DNA of 11,446 nt, from assembly GCA_012030815.1 (NCBI GenBank), contig JAAUVF010000014.1:1-11446 (forward strand), in the 5' to 3' direction. Below the pieces are notes generated by a model, which ran no database searches, had not been told where the DNA came from, and saw only the letters and a program-made list of their open reading frames with translations. The translations under genes and the position numbers were made by a program. Position 1 is the stretch's first letter; each line of letters starts with the position of its first letter. Shown here piece by piece: positions 1 through 7,871 of the stretch. Source of the stretch: Nanobdellota archaeon (GTDB lineage Archaea; Thermoproteota; Nitrososphaeria; Nitrososphaerales; Nitrosopumilaceae).

Positions 1-1697
1 GTAAATTGCGTATCAATTTTTTTAAAGACATATTCATCAAAACCTTTGGCGCTGTTATAGAATTCTTCACCAATAATCAATCCATTTGCAGGTGCAAGTC
101 TGTTTATCTTTGCACAGCGATTTACAGTATTTCCAAAGATATCATTAATAGAAGATGTGGATGTTTTTGCAATCCTAACAATTCCATAAGTAGAACTAAT
201 TCTATAATCAAAAACAGGTAGTTTTTGTTTTTCTAATTTTTTTACTATATCTTCATGTAATTCACATAACGCCAAACAGCAATCTAGGCATTTTTTTAAC
301 GTAGATTCTTCTTCGGATGTTATAACTGGGAAATAGAACAGTAATGCATCTCCAATATTCTTCACTACTATACCACCAAAAATTTTTACAGTTGAAGCGA
401 TTGAGTTAAGGAAGATTTTATAAAATTCACTAGTTTCTGATTCAGATAAATTAAGAGTAATTTTTGTTGAGTTCATAATATCTACCATACATACGCAATA
501 TTGTTCGCTATGATCAGAAAATTGTAATAAGATATCTTCTTGTTGTTTTATGACGTCTTCTTTTTCTTTGATTTCAATTAATGATTTCTGAAGCTTTTCA
601 GTCATCAAATCAAACGCTTGTGATAATTCACCAATTTCATCTTTTGTTGTAATATTTGTTCTAACATTAAAATCTCCACTAGCAACTTGATTTGCAGCAT
701 TTTTTAATTTAATTAGAGGTCGTGACATGGATTTTGAAATTAGAAATGCCGCTACAATCATTATAGTAGTCATTACTAAGCCAGTTTGAAAAATTCTATC
801 TTGAAGTATTAAAACAGGTTGTATTGTTTCTGCTTCATCAATTTCTGCAAGTAAAACAAATCCTAGATCATTAGCACAGTATGATGAACCATATATGTTG
901 ACATTTCTGTAATCTAAATAAATTCCTGTAAATTCTTCTCCATTACTAAAACATTTTTGCACAGGAATTGTATCGACTTTTTGATTAAAGATAGCATTAC
1001 TGATAAATCGAGATTCAGATAACATCAATGACTCATCATTACCATGTAAACCTCTCCAGTTTTACCTAAACCGCTTGTGTCACTTATGATATTATCTAAT
1101 GATTCAGTTCTAATTTTAGAAATTATTACTCCTATGGGTTCATCATTTTTTTTTATTATCTTTAGCATAAATTGGAGAGACTACAATCATTTTTTTACCT
1201 GTTTCAGTTGGCTCAAAATCTATAAACGAATTTTTTAATCCTTTTTGGAATAATGGATCTTGAAGTAAATTACTATCCGTTAGTCTACCAAGTGAAAAGA
1301 AAACTTTGCCATTTGCTCCAATAATTTTTACATCTTCAAAACCAATTGAAAATCCAACTAATGTTTGAAATGCCTGTATTTGAGTAAGAAAATCTCTACG
1401 TTTAGTTTCTTTTACTTTATCTAAATTCTCTTCTGATATTTGGTTTAATTCATTTACAAGAATTTGTATCATTGGATCATTTGCTATGATTTGATTTTGG
1501 TCTATTCGTGATTCATAAAGAAGCTTAACAGCATTACCACGTGTAGTTGACTCGCCCAATAATAGATCATTAGCTCTTTCTATTAGAATTTGTTCAGCAT
1601 AGTTAAAGCTCAAATAAGCTGTGATTGAAAGTGTGATAAGTGACACTATAATTACTAAAAATATCAGTTTTTTATCTATAGTAAATGAAACTTGCAA
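1..1697 (-). CDS. Receptor-type class III adenylate/guanylate cyclase (Cache-like sensor, HAMP, cyclase); 3' end beyond window, two frameshifts
   Basis: Membrane receptor predicted to make a cyclic nucleotide in response to an extracellular signal. In the reconstructed protein (about 565 residues visible), a first membrane helix lies at about residues 11-31. An extracellular region of Cache type spans about 35-295 (it includes a GKTGEVYMV stretch typical of such sensors). A second helix lies near 302-320, a HAMP domain to about 375, a short coiled coil, then the cyclase domain from about 390. Both metal-binding aspartates are visible, in VDIMNST and KNIGDALLF, the latter with the lysine associated with ATP preference. 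The transition-state pair is Asn then Lys four residues on (VNRCAK), where Arg is usual. The start is TTG with a stop codon directly before it. The frame breaks in the T run at 1146-1154 (one base too many) and near 1039-1040 (one base too few); both repairs restore good sequence. The C-terminus is beyond the left edge. Family call is firm, nucleotide specificity is inferred. Confidence 0.85.
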
Positions 1698-1820
1698 TCA
1701 ATTTTTGTTATTTTTATACAATATCAATTCTTCGAGTATTTTTAGTGTTAATAATATCTATTTTTAGCATGTATTAGATTTGAGGGGAAATTATTCATGT
1801 TTTGAGTTTGTTTTTTTAGT

Positions 1821-1840
1821 AAATTAAAAATTTTTAATTT
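1821..1840. repeat. Perfect 20-bp AT-only palindrome
   Basis: The bases AAATTAAAAATTTTTAATTT form a perfect inverted repeat 16 bp beyond the stop of the minus-strand J-domain gene, in the 158-bp gap before the cyclase start. Read on the minus strand it is followed by an A-rich, not T-rich, stretch, so it is not a textbook archaeal T-tract terminator. It may be a termination-related hairpin, an AT-rich protein-binding site, or chance in such AT-rich DNA. Confidence 0.4.
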
Positions 1841-1855
1841 AGTCTCTAGAAAATT

Positions 1856-2993
1856 TTAATTTGGAACCCCATTTACTGTTTTGATTTTTAGTTGGTTTTT
1901 TGATAAATTATTCAACATTTCATACGTAATTGTAAATCCATTACCAACCATTGTGGCATCCTTATCATATGCATTTTTGTTAGGCACAAATTCATCTGCT
2001 AAATCCTTTATTTTTTTTGTTTTAATATCAAATAACCTAATTTCTTTACCATTTTCAAGTTGTATTCTAGCATCATTACTAAGGCCTTGAATTGAGAAAT
2101 TTTCAAAAAAACCTGATCAAGCCATTTTTTTTTAATTTTATAACAGAGTCATATGTGACTTTATTTCCATATAACAAAATTTCTCGTGCACTAATTTGAA
2201 CATCATCTTCCATATTAAGAATCATAATAACATCGGCTTCTAGAGTAACCGTATTTGTAATATTTTCAGCAATTATTTTTCCATTTAATGCAGATATGTA
2301 AGTTCGTTGTTCTTGTGTTTGATATACTCCGACACGGCCTTCTGAGTCTTGAATTTTATATTTTCTGCCAAAAATATTTCCAACTACAACATTACCATTA
2401 TCGACAATTATTTTAGAACCGTTTTCAATTTTGTATTTATTTTCAAGTGGGTTAATAAATTTGAAATCACCTTTTGTAAGATGAATATTGGTTCTAAATT
2501 CTTCAGTCCAAGATGGACTTGTGATATTTCCTTGCATAATAATAGAACCATCATAGGTTAGATTACCTGCCATAAAATTTCCTTTAATTGAAAGTGAGCC
2601 ATTTGCTTTTCTTTCAAGTTCAATTTCTCCAAGAGTTTTTGAGCCAAATAATCTAGTTGCAGTTGAATTTGTTCTGTTTAGTTCTGCTGCCCATTCTTCT
2701 GCTAATTGCATTTCTTTTTGTAGCTCTTGACCTAAAATTTGATTTTTTTTTCTAATGTCTTCTTCTGAATCACCAGAATAAACTCTAGAGTTTCTAATTT
2801 TTTCTAAATCAGTCTCAGGATATTTTTTACCAATTTTGAGATCTTCGTATGCTTGTCTGATTTTAATAAACAGTTCATTTTCTCCTCCTTTATCAGAATG
2901 ATAGAGAAGTGCTAATCGTCTGAATGCGTTACGAACTTCTTGTTCAGTTGAGCCTTCAACTATCCCCAATATGTCATAGTTACTTTCTACCAT
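1856..2993 (-). CDS. J-domain protein with long beta-rich C-terminal region; one frameshift
   Basis: Reconstructed length is 378 residues. Residues 1-60 are a J-domain (co-chaperone module that normally stimulates the Hsp70 ATPase): YDILGI start, helix II ending in LLYHSDKGG, then the helix III pattern FIKIRQAYEDL. The HPD tripeptide is HSD at 32-34, a change in the most conserved J-domain motif. A charged, probably helical linker runs to about 105. From about 115 to the end are short alternating strands with many N and G turns (for example GSLSIKGN, AGNLTYDGS, NGNVVVGN), suggesting a beta-solenoid like bactofilin-type or adhesin-type folds; this is inference. The frame breaks at the A run 2105-2111 (7 bases where 6 are needed). 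Removing one base extends the protein by about 80 residues of similar character to a TAA at 1856-1858. It is divergent from the winged-helix gene. J-domain call is firm, the role is unknown. Confidence 0.8.
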
Positions 2994-3049
2994 ATTCTCT
3001 CAGTTTTTGGTTATTTTTTCATATTTCCTATACTTTTAGTTTATTGGAA

Positions 3050-3056
3050 TATAAAA
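3050..3056 (+). promoter_or_regulatory. Candidate TATA box for the winged-helix gene
   Basis: TATAAAA lies in the 79-bp divergent gap between the J-domain gene and the winged-helix gene. A start of transcription about 26 bp downstream would fall near 3079, past the first possible GTG (3073) and just before the in-frame GTG at 3088. No clear BRE was identified. Confidence 0.45.
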
Positions 3057-3072
3057 TGTCAACCTAAAATAA

Positions 3073-3462
3073 GTGCAAAGCATTGCAGTGTATTCCCACT
3101 TGTTAAATCAAAATAAGACGTACGCTAATTATGCAACAATTAATTTCAGGAAAAAAATAGATGATGACTCTAGAAAAGATGCAATACTTGAAACAATATC
3201 AGACAAATATTGTAGAGCTATTCTAGAAAACACTATGGAAAAACCAAAATCAGCAATGGAGATAAGTGGAGAAACAAAAATTCCAATAAGTACGGTTTAT
3301 AGAAGACTACAAACCTTACACGATAATAAATTGCTGGGTATTTCTGGTTCAATTAGTGACGATGGTAAGAAATACTTTCTATACAAAAGCAAAGTTAAGG
3401 CCATTTCTACATCATATAGTGGAAGTAATATTGAAGTCGAAATTGTACCTAACAATTGTTAG
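3073..3462 (+). CDS. Winged helix-turn-helix (ArsR-like) transcriptional regulator
   Basis: Small DNA-binding protein of 129 residues. The core at about 33-110 is a winged helix: helix 1 around DKYCRAILEN, helix 2 in KSAMEISGETK, recognition helix in PISTVYRRLQTLHDNKLL, and a wing around SGSISDDGKKYFLYKS. The pattern of a helix leading into IPISTVYRRL is typical of archaeal ArsR/MarR-like regulators. No metal-binding cysteine pair is visible, so metal sensing is not supported. The first 30 residues are a poorly conserved leader. A stop codon lies directly before GTG at 3073; the GTG at 3088 is an equally possible start and fits the TATA box better, giving 124 residues. A perfect palindrome covers its last codons and stop. 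The four-CBS gene starts 28 bp downstream, so the two may be co-transcribed. Target genes are unknown. Confidence 0.82.
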   Translation: MQSIAVYSHLLNQNKTYANYATINFRKKIDDDSRKDAILETISDKYCRAILENTMEKPKSAMEISGETKIPISTVYRRLQTLHDNKLLGISGSISDDGKKYFLYKSKVKAISTSYSGSNIEVEIVPNNC

Positions 3463-3466
3463 GTAC
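3445..3466. repeat. Perfect 22-bp palindrome across the stop codon of the winged-helix gene
   Basis: The two 11-base halves GTACCTAACAA and TTGTTAGGTAC form an exact inverted repeat that includes the last codons and the TAG (3460-3462). It is followed by a T-rich stretch (3473-3483). It could act as a terminator-like hairpin between the regulator and the CBS gene, or as an operator bound by a dimer such as the winged-helix protein itself. The sequence does not decide between these. Confidence 0.55.
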
Positions 3467-3490
3467 TAACAATTTTGTTTTGTTGAAATC

Positions 3491-4394
3491 ATGTCTGATA
3501 ATCTAAGTTCAGTTTTAAATGAAAAAATAACCAATACAAACAGTATGAAAAAAATGTATTCCTCTCCTGTTATTACTGTTAAACCAGAATCATCAATTTT
3601 TGATGCATTATTACAAATGCAAACTAATTTTATAAAACATGTAGTAATTGCAATTAAAAATATACCTGTTGGAATTGTGACTGAACGAGATATCAATAAA
3701 TTTTTAGAAGATGATAAAACTGCACATGCAATAAATGAGATTCCTATTAAACATGTTATGAAAAAAATATAATTACTATAATTGATAGTATAGAAGATCA
3801 TTTTGAACAATGTGCGACAAGAATGGAGACTTTCAAAATTGGATCGATTGTTCTTGTTAATGATAATGGAGAATTATCAGGTATAATTTCAAAAACTGAT
3901 TTGGTAAAATCTTTTGGAATTATATTTAGTGATAAATATAGAGTTAAAAATTTTATGAGTAAGAATGTAGTTACTTGTAGAAAAAATGATTCTATAAAAT
4001 TTGCAATAAACATAATGAATAAAAATCAGGTTTCAAGATTAATTGTAACTGATGAAGATGGATATCCTATTGGTGTTATTAGTACTAATACGTTATTAGC
4101 ACATAGTGATTACTTTACTAAAGGCAGTACACGTTCTAGAGATTATTTACTTCCTATAAACAGAAAAAAACTTGTTGTAAATGATTTACTGGCTGAAGAA
4201 CTTTTAACAATAAATGAAGAAGAGGATTTAGGAATAGCTGCAAACAAAATGATAAAAATAAAATAAGTGGAATTCCTGTAGTAGATTCTAATAATAATTT
4301 AGTTGGAATTATTAGTAAAACAGATATTGTAAGAGCTCTTTCTATTGTAAAACCACATGAGAAACTAAAATTACAGTATAAAGAATTATACTAA
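3491..4394 (+). CDS. Four-CBS-domain protein; two frameshifts
   Basis: Reconstructed length is 301 residues, made almost wholly of four CBS motifs (two Bateman modules), which usually bind adenine nucleotides and regulate a partner. The repeats are visible by their recurring pattern of a VxxxxxS..A...M helix followed by a strand and a G(I/V)(I/V)(S/T) turn: PVGIVTERDI, LSGIISKTDL, PIGVISTNTL and LVGIISKTDI. No catalytic, DNA-binding or membrane domain is attached. The frame breaks at the A run 3761-3767 (one base short) and at 4254-4258 (one base short). Adding one A at each joins three open pieces into one regular protein ending at TAA 4392-4394. The first ATG follows the winged-helix gene by 28 bp, suggesting a shared transcript and possibly a regulator-sensor pair, though that link is inferred. 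Confidence 0.83.
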
Positions 4395-4437
4395 AAATTA
4401 TTGATGTCGGATTGACTAATTTGTTTTATAGTTTTTT

Positions 4438-4445
4438 GGAGTGAT
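4438..4445 (+). promoter_or_regulatory. Shine-Dalgarno-like site before the truncated permease
   Basis: GGAGTGAT, close to the archaeal consensus GGAGGTGAT, ends two bases before the ATG at 4448. It supports translation of the short plus-strand reading frame there despite its being only 29 codons long. Confidence 0.5.
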
Positions 4446-4447
4446 AA

Positions 4448-4537
4448 ATGTCTGAATTAAATCGTCACATGAGACTTTTTCATCTTGTTATGTATGGGTT
4501 GAGAATATGGCCACGCTTATTTCTGGTATTGATGTAG
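4448..4537 (+). pseudogene. 5' fragment of a probable APC-family amino acid permease
   Basis: Twenty-nine codons from ATG to TAG. The first 18 (MSELNRHMRLFHLVMYGL) resemble the cytosolic start of APC-superfamily transporters, where an LFHxxMYGLG stretch leads into the first helix. After Gly17-Leu18 the likeness ends: the following residues RIWPRLFLVLM are the antisense of the exchanger gene. The good ribosome-binding site supports a genuine gene start. Full-length family members have over 400 residues, so nearly all of it is missing. The join at about 4496-4507 is shared with the exchanger fragment on the other strand. The family call rests on few residues and could be wrong. Confidence 0.42.
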
Positions 4538-4688
4538 CAACTGCAATTATTACAAAACCAGCAGCTAGCTGACCAATGCCGGATCTTTTTATGACTTTTT
4601 CAATTGAGCTAATGGCAAATATTGCACTTTTAACTAAGATAATCAAAAAAACTAGTAATATAATTAAGTTGAATAGTAAATCATCCAT
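4488..4688 (-). pseudogene. 5' fragment of a CaCA-family Na+/Ca2+ exchanger-like antiporter
   Basis: Sixty-six residues from a clear ATG. A first membrane helix (about residues 5-22) is followed by SSIEKVIKRSGIGQLAAGF and VATSIPEISVA. The latter matches the alpha-repeat pattern of cation/Ca2+ exchangers (GT/ATSxPE with the ion-binding Glu). In intact homologues about 250 or more residues follow, with a second alpha repeat. Here the likeness ends at about IFST, where the opposite-strand permease fragment begins. It lies 57 bp downstream of the universal stress protein gene, same strand, so both were probably in one operon. The truncation is either a real rearrangement or an assembly/amplification chimera. 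Confidence 0.65.
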
Positions 4689-4745
4689 AATTCATTTATC
4701 ATTTTGTTAACTGATTAAAATCTACATTGTTTATTTGTGAATGCT

Positions 4746-5218
4746 TTATTCATTTTTTTCTATATCAACAAGTAAAATGGGGCATGCAGTGTTTTCAACA
4801 ATCTTTCTTGAAACACTACCAGAGTTAAGAGACTTTTTAATCCTTTTAGTTTTCTTCGTTTTGCCATGACTACAAGATCAATCTTTTGTCTCTTTATTAT
4901 TTTGAGAATTTCATCTGCTGCTGAACCTATAGTAACTGTAATGCTTGCTTTAATGTTGTTTTCATTGCATAATTTTATCCTTTTTTCCATTTCGCTTATC
5001 ATTCCTCTTCTATAATCTTCATCGGCATTACGAATATTTTTTAGTAATTTTTTTTGTTCAGATGAGGATAATGCAAACATCATAGGTCGTGGGATTTGTT
5101 CAACAACATGCAATAATACGATTTTAGCTGATGATGAATTAGCTAAAAAAAGTGCATGTTTTAATGCTTTATCACCAGCAAGTGTTCCTGCATGAGGAAC
5201 AAGAATAGTACTGTACAT
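4746..5218 (-). CDS. Universal stress protein (UspA family); one frameshift
   Basis: Reconstructed length is 157 residues, one Usp domain. The N-terminal strand reads YSTILVPHAGT, where many family members have VPxDGS, and is followed by the helix GDKALKHALFLA and strand KIVLLHVVE. A helical middle leads to SITVTIGSAADEILKII and DLVVMAKRR. The T run 4834-4838 is one base short. Restoring it replaces an unlikely tail by LNSGSVSRKIVENTACPILLVDIEKNE-type sequence, the standard Usp ending with the phosphate-binding GSVS. The preceding GxxG of ATP-binding members is not evident (AKRR), so ATP binding is uncertain. It starts 33 bp after the secreted-protein gene and precedes the exchanger fragment, so a stress- or ion-related operon is plausible. 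Family call is firm, the specific role unknown. Confidence 0.87.
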
Positions 5219-5251
5219 GATAAATTTGTATCATCATAGTAAATAAATTCA

Positions 5252-5923
5252 TTAGTTGTTTTTCAAGTTAAAAATTAATTCATAATAATTATTATTTTCT
5301 TGTTTTAAAAGAGCAATTAATGCTATAACAATTCCTAATACACTGATGCCAATTGCAACATAACCAACATTCATCTGTTGGTTAGATTGTTCTAATTCAA
5401 TAATTGATTTTTTCATATTATTTATTTCTCCAAGAAGTGTAGTATGTCCATCAATTAATTGAGTTAATGTAAGATCAGCAGGTTTTGGAAATTCGATATA
5501 AGAGCGTTCTTCAACCTTTGGAGGATGCATCGATAAACTTATTGGAGTTCCTTCAATATTTCCTAAAATATTTACTTGGTAAAATCCTGATACTGTAGGA
5601 TTTACAAATGCATAGTATTTCCCAGGAATATTATGATCTGGTGACAAAGAGAGAATTAATTTTTCTTCTTTAAATATTAATTCTACTTTTAATGATTTTT
5701 CAAGTCCAGATACACCTTCATTAAATTTTTGTTCTTTTAATTCTAAACCAGGTTCAAGACGACTGACAGAGAATTCAATTCCATTAGTTTCTCCAGATAC
5801 AACAGGTTCATTCATCCAACCAATTTCTAATCTGTATTCACCAACAGAATCAACTGTATGAGCAAAAGCAGAACCAAATAATCCTGGAATTAATAATAAA
5901 ATTGTTAAATATTTAAAATTCAA
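5252..5923 (-). CDS. Secreted, C-terminally anchored protein of unknown function
   Basis: A 223-residue protein not assigned to a family. A signal peptide is clear (hydrophobic TILLLIPGLFGSAFA, likely cut after Ala21), which would leave His22 as the mature N-terminus. Residues about 22-150 look like a beta-sandwich (alternating strands such as YRLEIGWM, GIEFSVSRLE, GFYQVNILG). A helical region at about 160-185 (LIDGHTTLLGEINNMKKSIIELEQ) may be a coiled coil. A membrane helix lies at about 186-206, with a short polar tail. It would sit outside the membrane, held by the C-terminal helix. The start is TTG; a TGA two codons upstream in frame rules out a longer version. Mature N-terminal His recalls CopC-like copper sites, but the similarity is not established. 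It heads a run of three minus-strand genes, divergent from the PRPP synthetase. Confidence 0.78.
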   Translation of the reverse strand: MNFKYLTILLLIPGLFGSAFAHTVDSVGEYRLEIGWMNEPVVSGETNGIEFSVSRLEPGLELKEQKFNEGVSGLEKSLKVELIFKEEKLILSLSPDHNIPGKYYAFVNPTVSGFYQVNILGNIEGTPISLSMHPPKVEERSYIEFPKPADLTLTQLIDGHTTLLGEINNMKKSIIELEQSNQQMNVGYVAIGISVLGIVIALIALLKQENNNYYELIFNLKNN

Positions 5924-6044
5924 TAATCAAAAAATCAGTTGCTGTTTTAAAAAGGTTCTATAAATTATTGATACAGAAGATACAAATCAAAATATTATCT
6001 ATAAACCCTCAAAATTTAAGAACCCCTACTTTATCGTTGAACTA
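5924..6044. promoter_or_regulatory. Divergent intergenic region with candidate TATA boxes
   Basis: This 121-bp gap separates two gene sets transcribed away from each other. TATAAA at 6000-6005 on the plus strand would set transcription near 6026-6030, shortly before the TTG start of the PRPP synthetase operon. For the minus strand, a TTTATAGA-like element around 5957-5966 lies about 38 bp before the TTG start of the secreted-protein gene. Assignments rest on spacing and sequence alone. Confidence 0.4.
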
Positions 6045-6924
6045 TTGACAAAATTCACTGTTATATCTGGAAGCTCATCTGAAGAACTGGCAAAAAAATT
6101 GGCAAAAAAATTAAATGCTAATTTAATAAAATCAGAAGTGAAAATTTTTCCAGATGGTGAAAGTAAAATTACATTTCGTGGGAAACCTCAAAAAAATAAA
6201 ATTGTTGTTGTTCAATCAACATATCCACCAGTAGATGAAAATTTAATTCAGATTCTAGCAATAATATCAAAAGCAAAAGAATACGCAATGGAAGTAATTG
6301 CAGTAATACCTTACATGGGTTATGCTCGTCAAGATAGAGAGTTCTTACCAGGAGAGATAGTGACAATGAAAATTATTGCAAAATTATTCAAGAGTGTAGG
6401 AGCATCTAAAATAATTGTAGTAGATATTCATAGTATGATTGGTTTGAAATATTTTAATATAAAATCAGAGAATGTAACTGCAATTCCAAATCTAGCAAAA
6501 TACTTTTTTAAAATTAAAATTAAAAAATCCATTAGTTGTATCTCCAGATCATGGTGGAAAAGAAAGAGCAAAGGAGTTTGCTAAATTTTTAAAGACAGAA
6601 TACATAGTCCTTGAAAAACAACGTGACCGTAAAACTGGAAAAGTAGAAATTAAATCTACAAATTTTGATCAAGTGGTAGATAGAGATTTGATCTTAGTTG
6701 ATGATATGATCAGTACTGGTGGAAGTATAATCAAATCTACAGAATTTCTTAAAAAACAGAAATGTAATCGAGTGTTTGTAGCATGTACGCATGCACTACT
6801 AAGAAATGATGCTGAAAAGAAAATAAAAAATGCAGGAGTTACAAAAATAATCAGCACAAATACTATTCCTGGAAAAACATCTTTAGTTGATGTTTCAGAT
6901 ACAATTGCAAAGGCAATAGTATAA
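6045..6924 (+). CDS. prs: Ribose-phosphate pyrophosphokinase (PRPP synthetase); one frameshift
   Basis: Makes PRPP from ribose 5-phosphate and ATP, feeding purine, pyrimidine, histidine, tryptophan and NAD synthesis in the cytosol. The reconstructed 292 residues are of archaeal length. Visible motifs are FPDGE at 35-39, the ATP-site stretch PYMGYARQDREF (89-100), VDIHS (126-130), SPDHGGKERA (166-175), the catalytic loop KQRDRKTG starting at Lys191, and the PRPP-binding loop LVDDMISTGGS (217-227). The frame breaks at the A run 6522-6527 (one base too many). Deleting one A rejoins two well-conserved halves. The start is TTG, and other starts slightly upstream or downstream cannot be excluded. 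It is first in a four-gene operon: its TAA shares a base with the ATG of the methyltransferase gene. As this enzyme is central to metabolism, the break is unlikely to be real. Confidence 0.93.
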
Positions 6925-7871
6925 TGCCAGAGAGTTTTTTTGTTTTATCTAAAGATTATCTTGAAATAGCAATTGATGAAATAATTGCAATAGCAAAAAC
7001 ATATGACAGATTTGCAAAAGTACAAATTTTATCGAATTTAGTAATAATTCAATCAAAAACAAATTGGAAGCAAATTGCAAAACGTGCAACTTTTGTAAAA
7101 ATCTCTGGTCAAATTCTTCGTAAAATGTCAGGTTTATTTTTAGATGAAGAAAATTTTAAAGTATTAAAAAATGCCAAAACTTTTGTTTGTAGAATTGTTA
7201 ACCTATCATCAAATAATTTCAATATACCAGAATTAGAAAAAGCGATGGGGGATATGATAACTAAGTTTTCCAAAGCCCAAGTGTCTCTTGAAAATCCCGA
7301 TATTAGCATATATCTAATATTTACTGATCAGGAAAATTTTTTTGGTTTTTCGAAAAAAATTGAAAGTCAAACTAGACCGAAAAAAATTAAAAAATATCCA
7401 CATGAGTTAGATTGGAAGCTTACAAGAGCAATGATAAATTTGGTGGGATTAAAAGAAGGAGAAACTGTTTGCGATCCATTTTGTGGTACTGGAACTACAT
7501 TATTAGAAGCTGAATCTATGGGAATTCATGCTATTGGATTAGATTTTGATGAAAAAATGTGTAAAATTTCTAAAGAAAATTTAGATGTAAATGAATATAA
7601 TTCAAAAATAATCAAGGCAGATTTTAGTCAGTTAACAAAAATGATAAATGAGTTTGATGGAATTGTTACAGATCTACCTTATGGAACAGCATCAAAATCA
7701 TCAGAAAATCCTGATGAATTAATGAAAAAGTTTGTATCGATATTGCCCAAGCGTAAGAAAATAGGAATTATGTGTAAAAAAGGGTTTGAAAAAAAAATAA
7801 AGCTAAATCCAATAAAAAAATATGAAATCTATAGGCATAAAAGCTTGACAAGAATAATTTTGATAAAATGA
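6924..7871 (+). CDS. trmG10: tRNA (guanine10-N2)-methyltransferase, COG1041 THUMP/SAM type
   Basis: Predicted to methylate N2 of G10 in tRNA using S-adenosylmethionine (archaeal Trm-G10/Trm11 group). It is 315 residues, intact. The N-terminal half (about 1-150) holds the RNA-binding THUMP-like region. The linker [20 protein letters not shown] (151-170) matches the pattern leading into the methyltransferase. Motif I is DPFCGTGTT (184-192), an acidic strand end follows in GLDFDE (205-210), and the catalytic motif IV is DLPYG (250-254), equivalent to DPPYG. Gene starts and stops overlap on both sides: ATG shares a base with the stop of prs, and its TGA overlaps the RNase Z start by four bases. 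Translational coupling is likely. Substrate position is inferred from the family. Confidence 0.9.
   Translation: MPESFFVLSKDYLEIAIDEIIAIAKTYDRFAKVQILSNLVIIQSKTNWKQIAKRATFVKISGQILRKMSGLFLDEENFKVLKNAKTFVCRIVNLSSNNFNIPELEKAMGDMITKFSKAQVSLENPDISIYLIFTDQENFFGFSKKIESQTRPKKIKKYPHELDWKLTRAMINLVGLKEGETVCDPFCGTGTTLLEAESMGIHAIGLDFDEKMCKISKENLDVNEYNSKIIKADFSQLTKMINEFDGIVTDLPYGTASKSSENPDELMKKFVSILPKRKKIGIMCKKGFEKKIKLNPIKKYEIYRHKSLTRIILIK

Noticed and set aside
6..221. Plus-strand 71-codon reading frame
   Set aside because: It is antisense to the conserved cyclase domain (metal and transition-state motifs are on the minus strand) and has no recognisable protein pattern.
1881..2090. Plus-strand 69-codon hydrophobic frame
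   Set aside because: It lies opposite the C-terminal part of the frame-corrected J-domain protein, which continues on the minus strand to 1856.
3466..4013. Minus-strand hydrophobic reading frames of 114 and 71 codons
   Set aside because: They are antisense to the CBS repeats on the plus strand; their hydrophobic look comes from AT-rich antisense codons.
6169..7309. Minus-strand frames at 6169-6366, 6669-6857 and 7109-7309
   Set aside because: All are antisense to well-conserved parts of prs and the tRNA methyltransferase.
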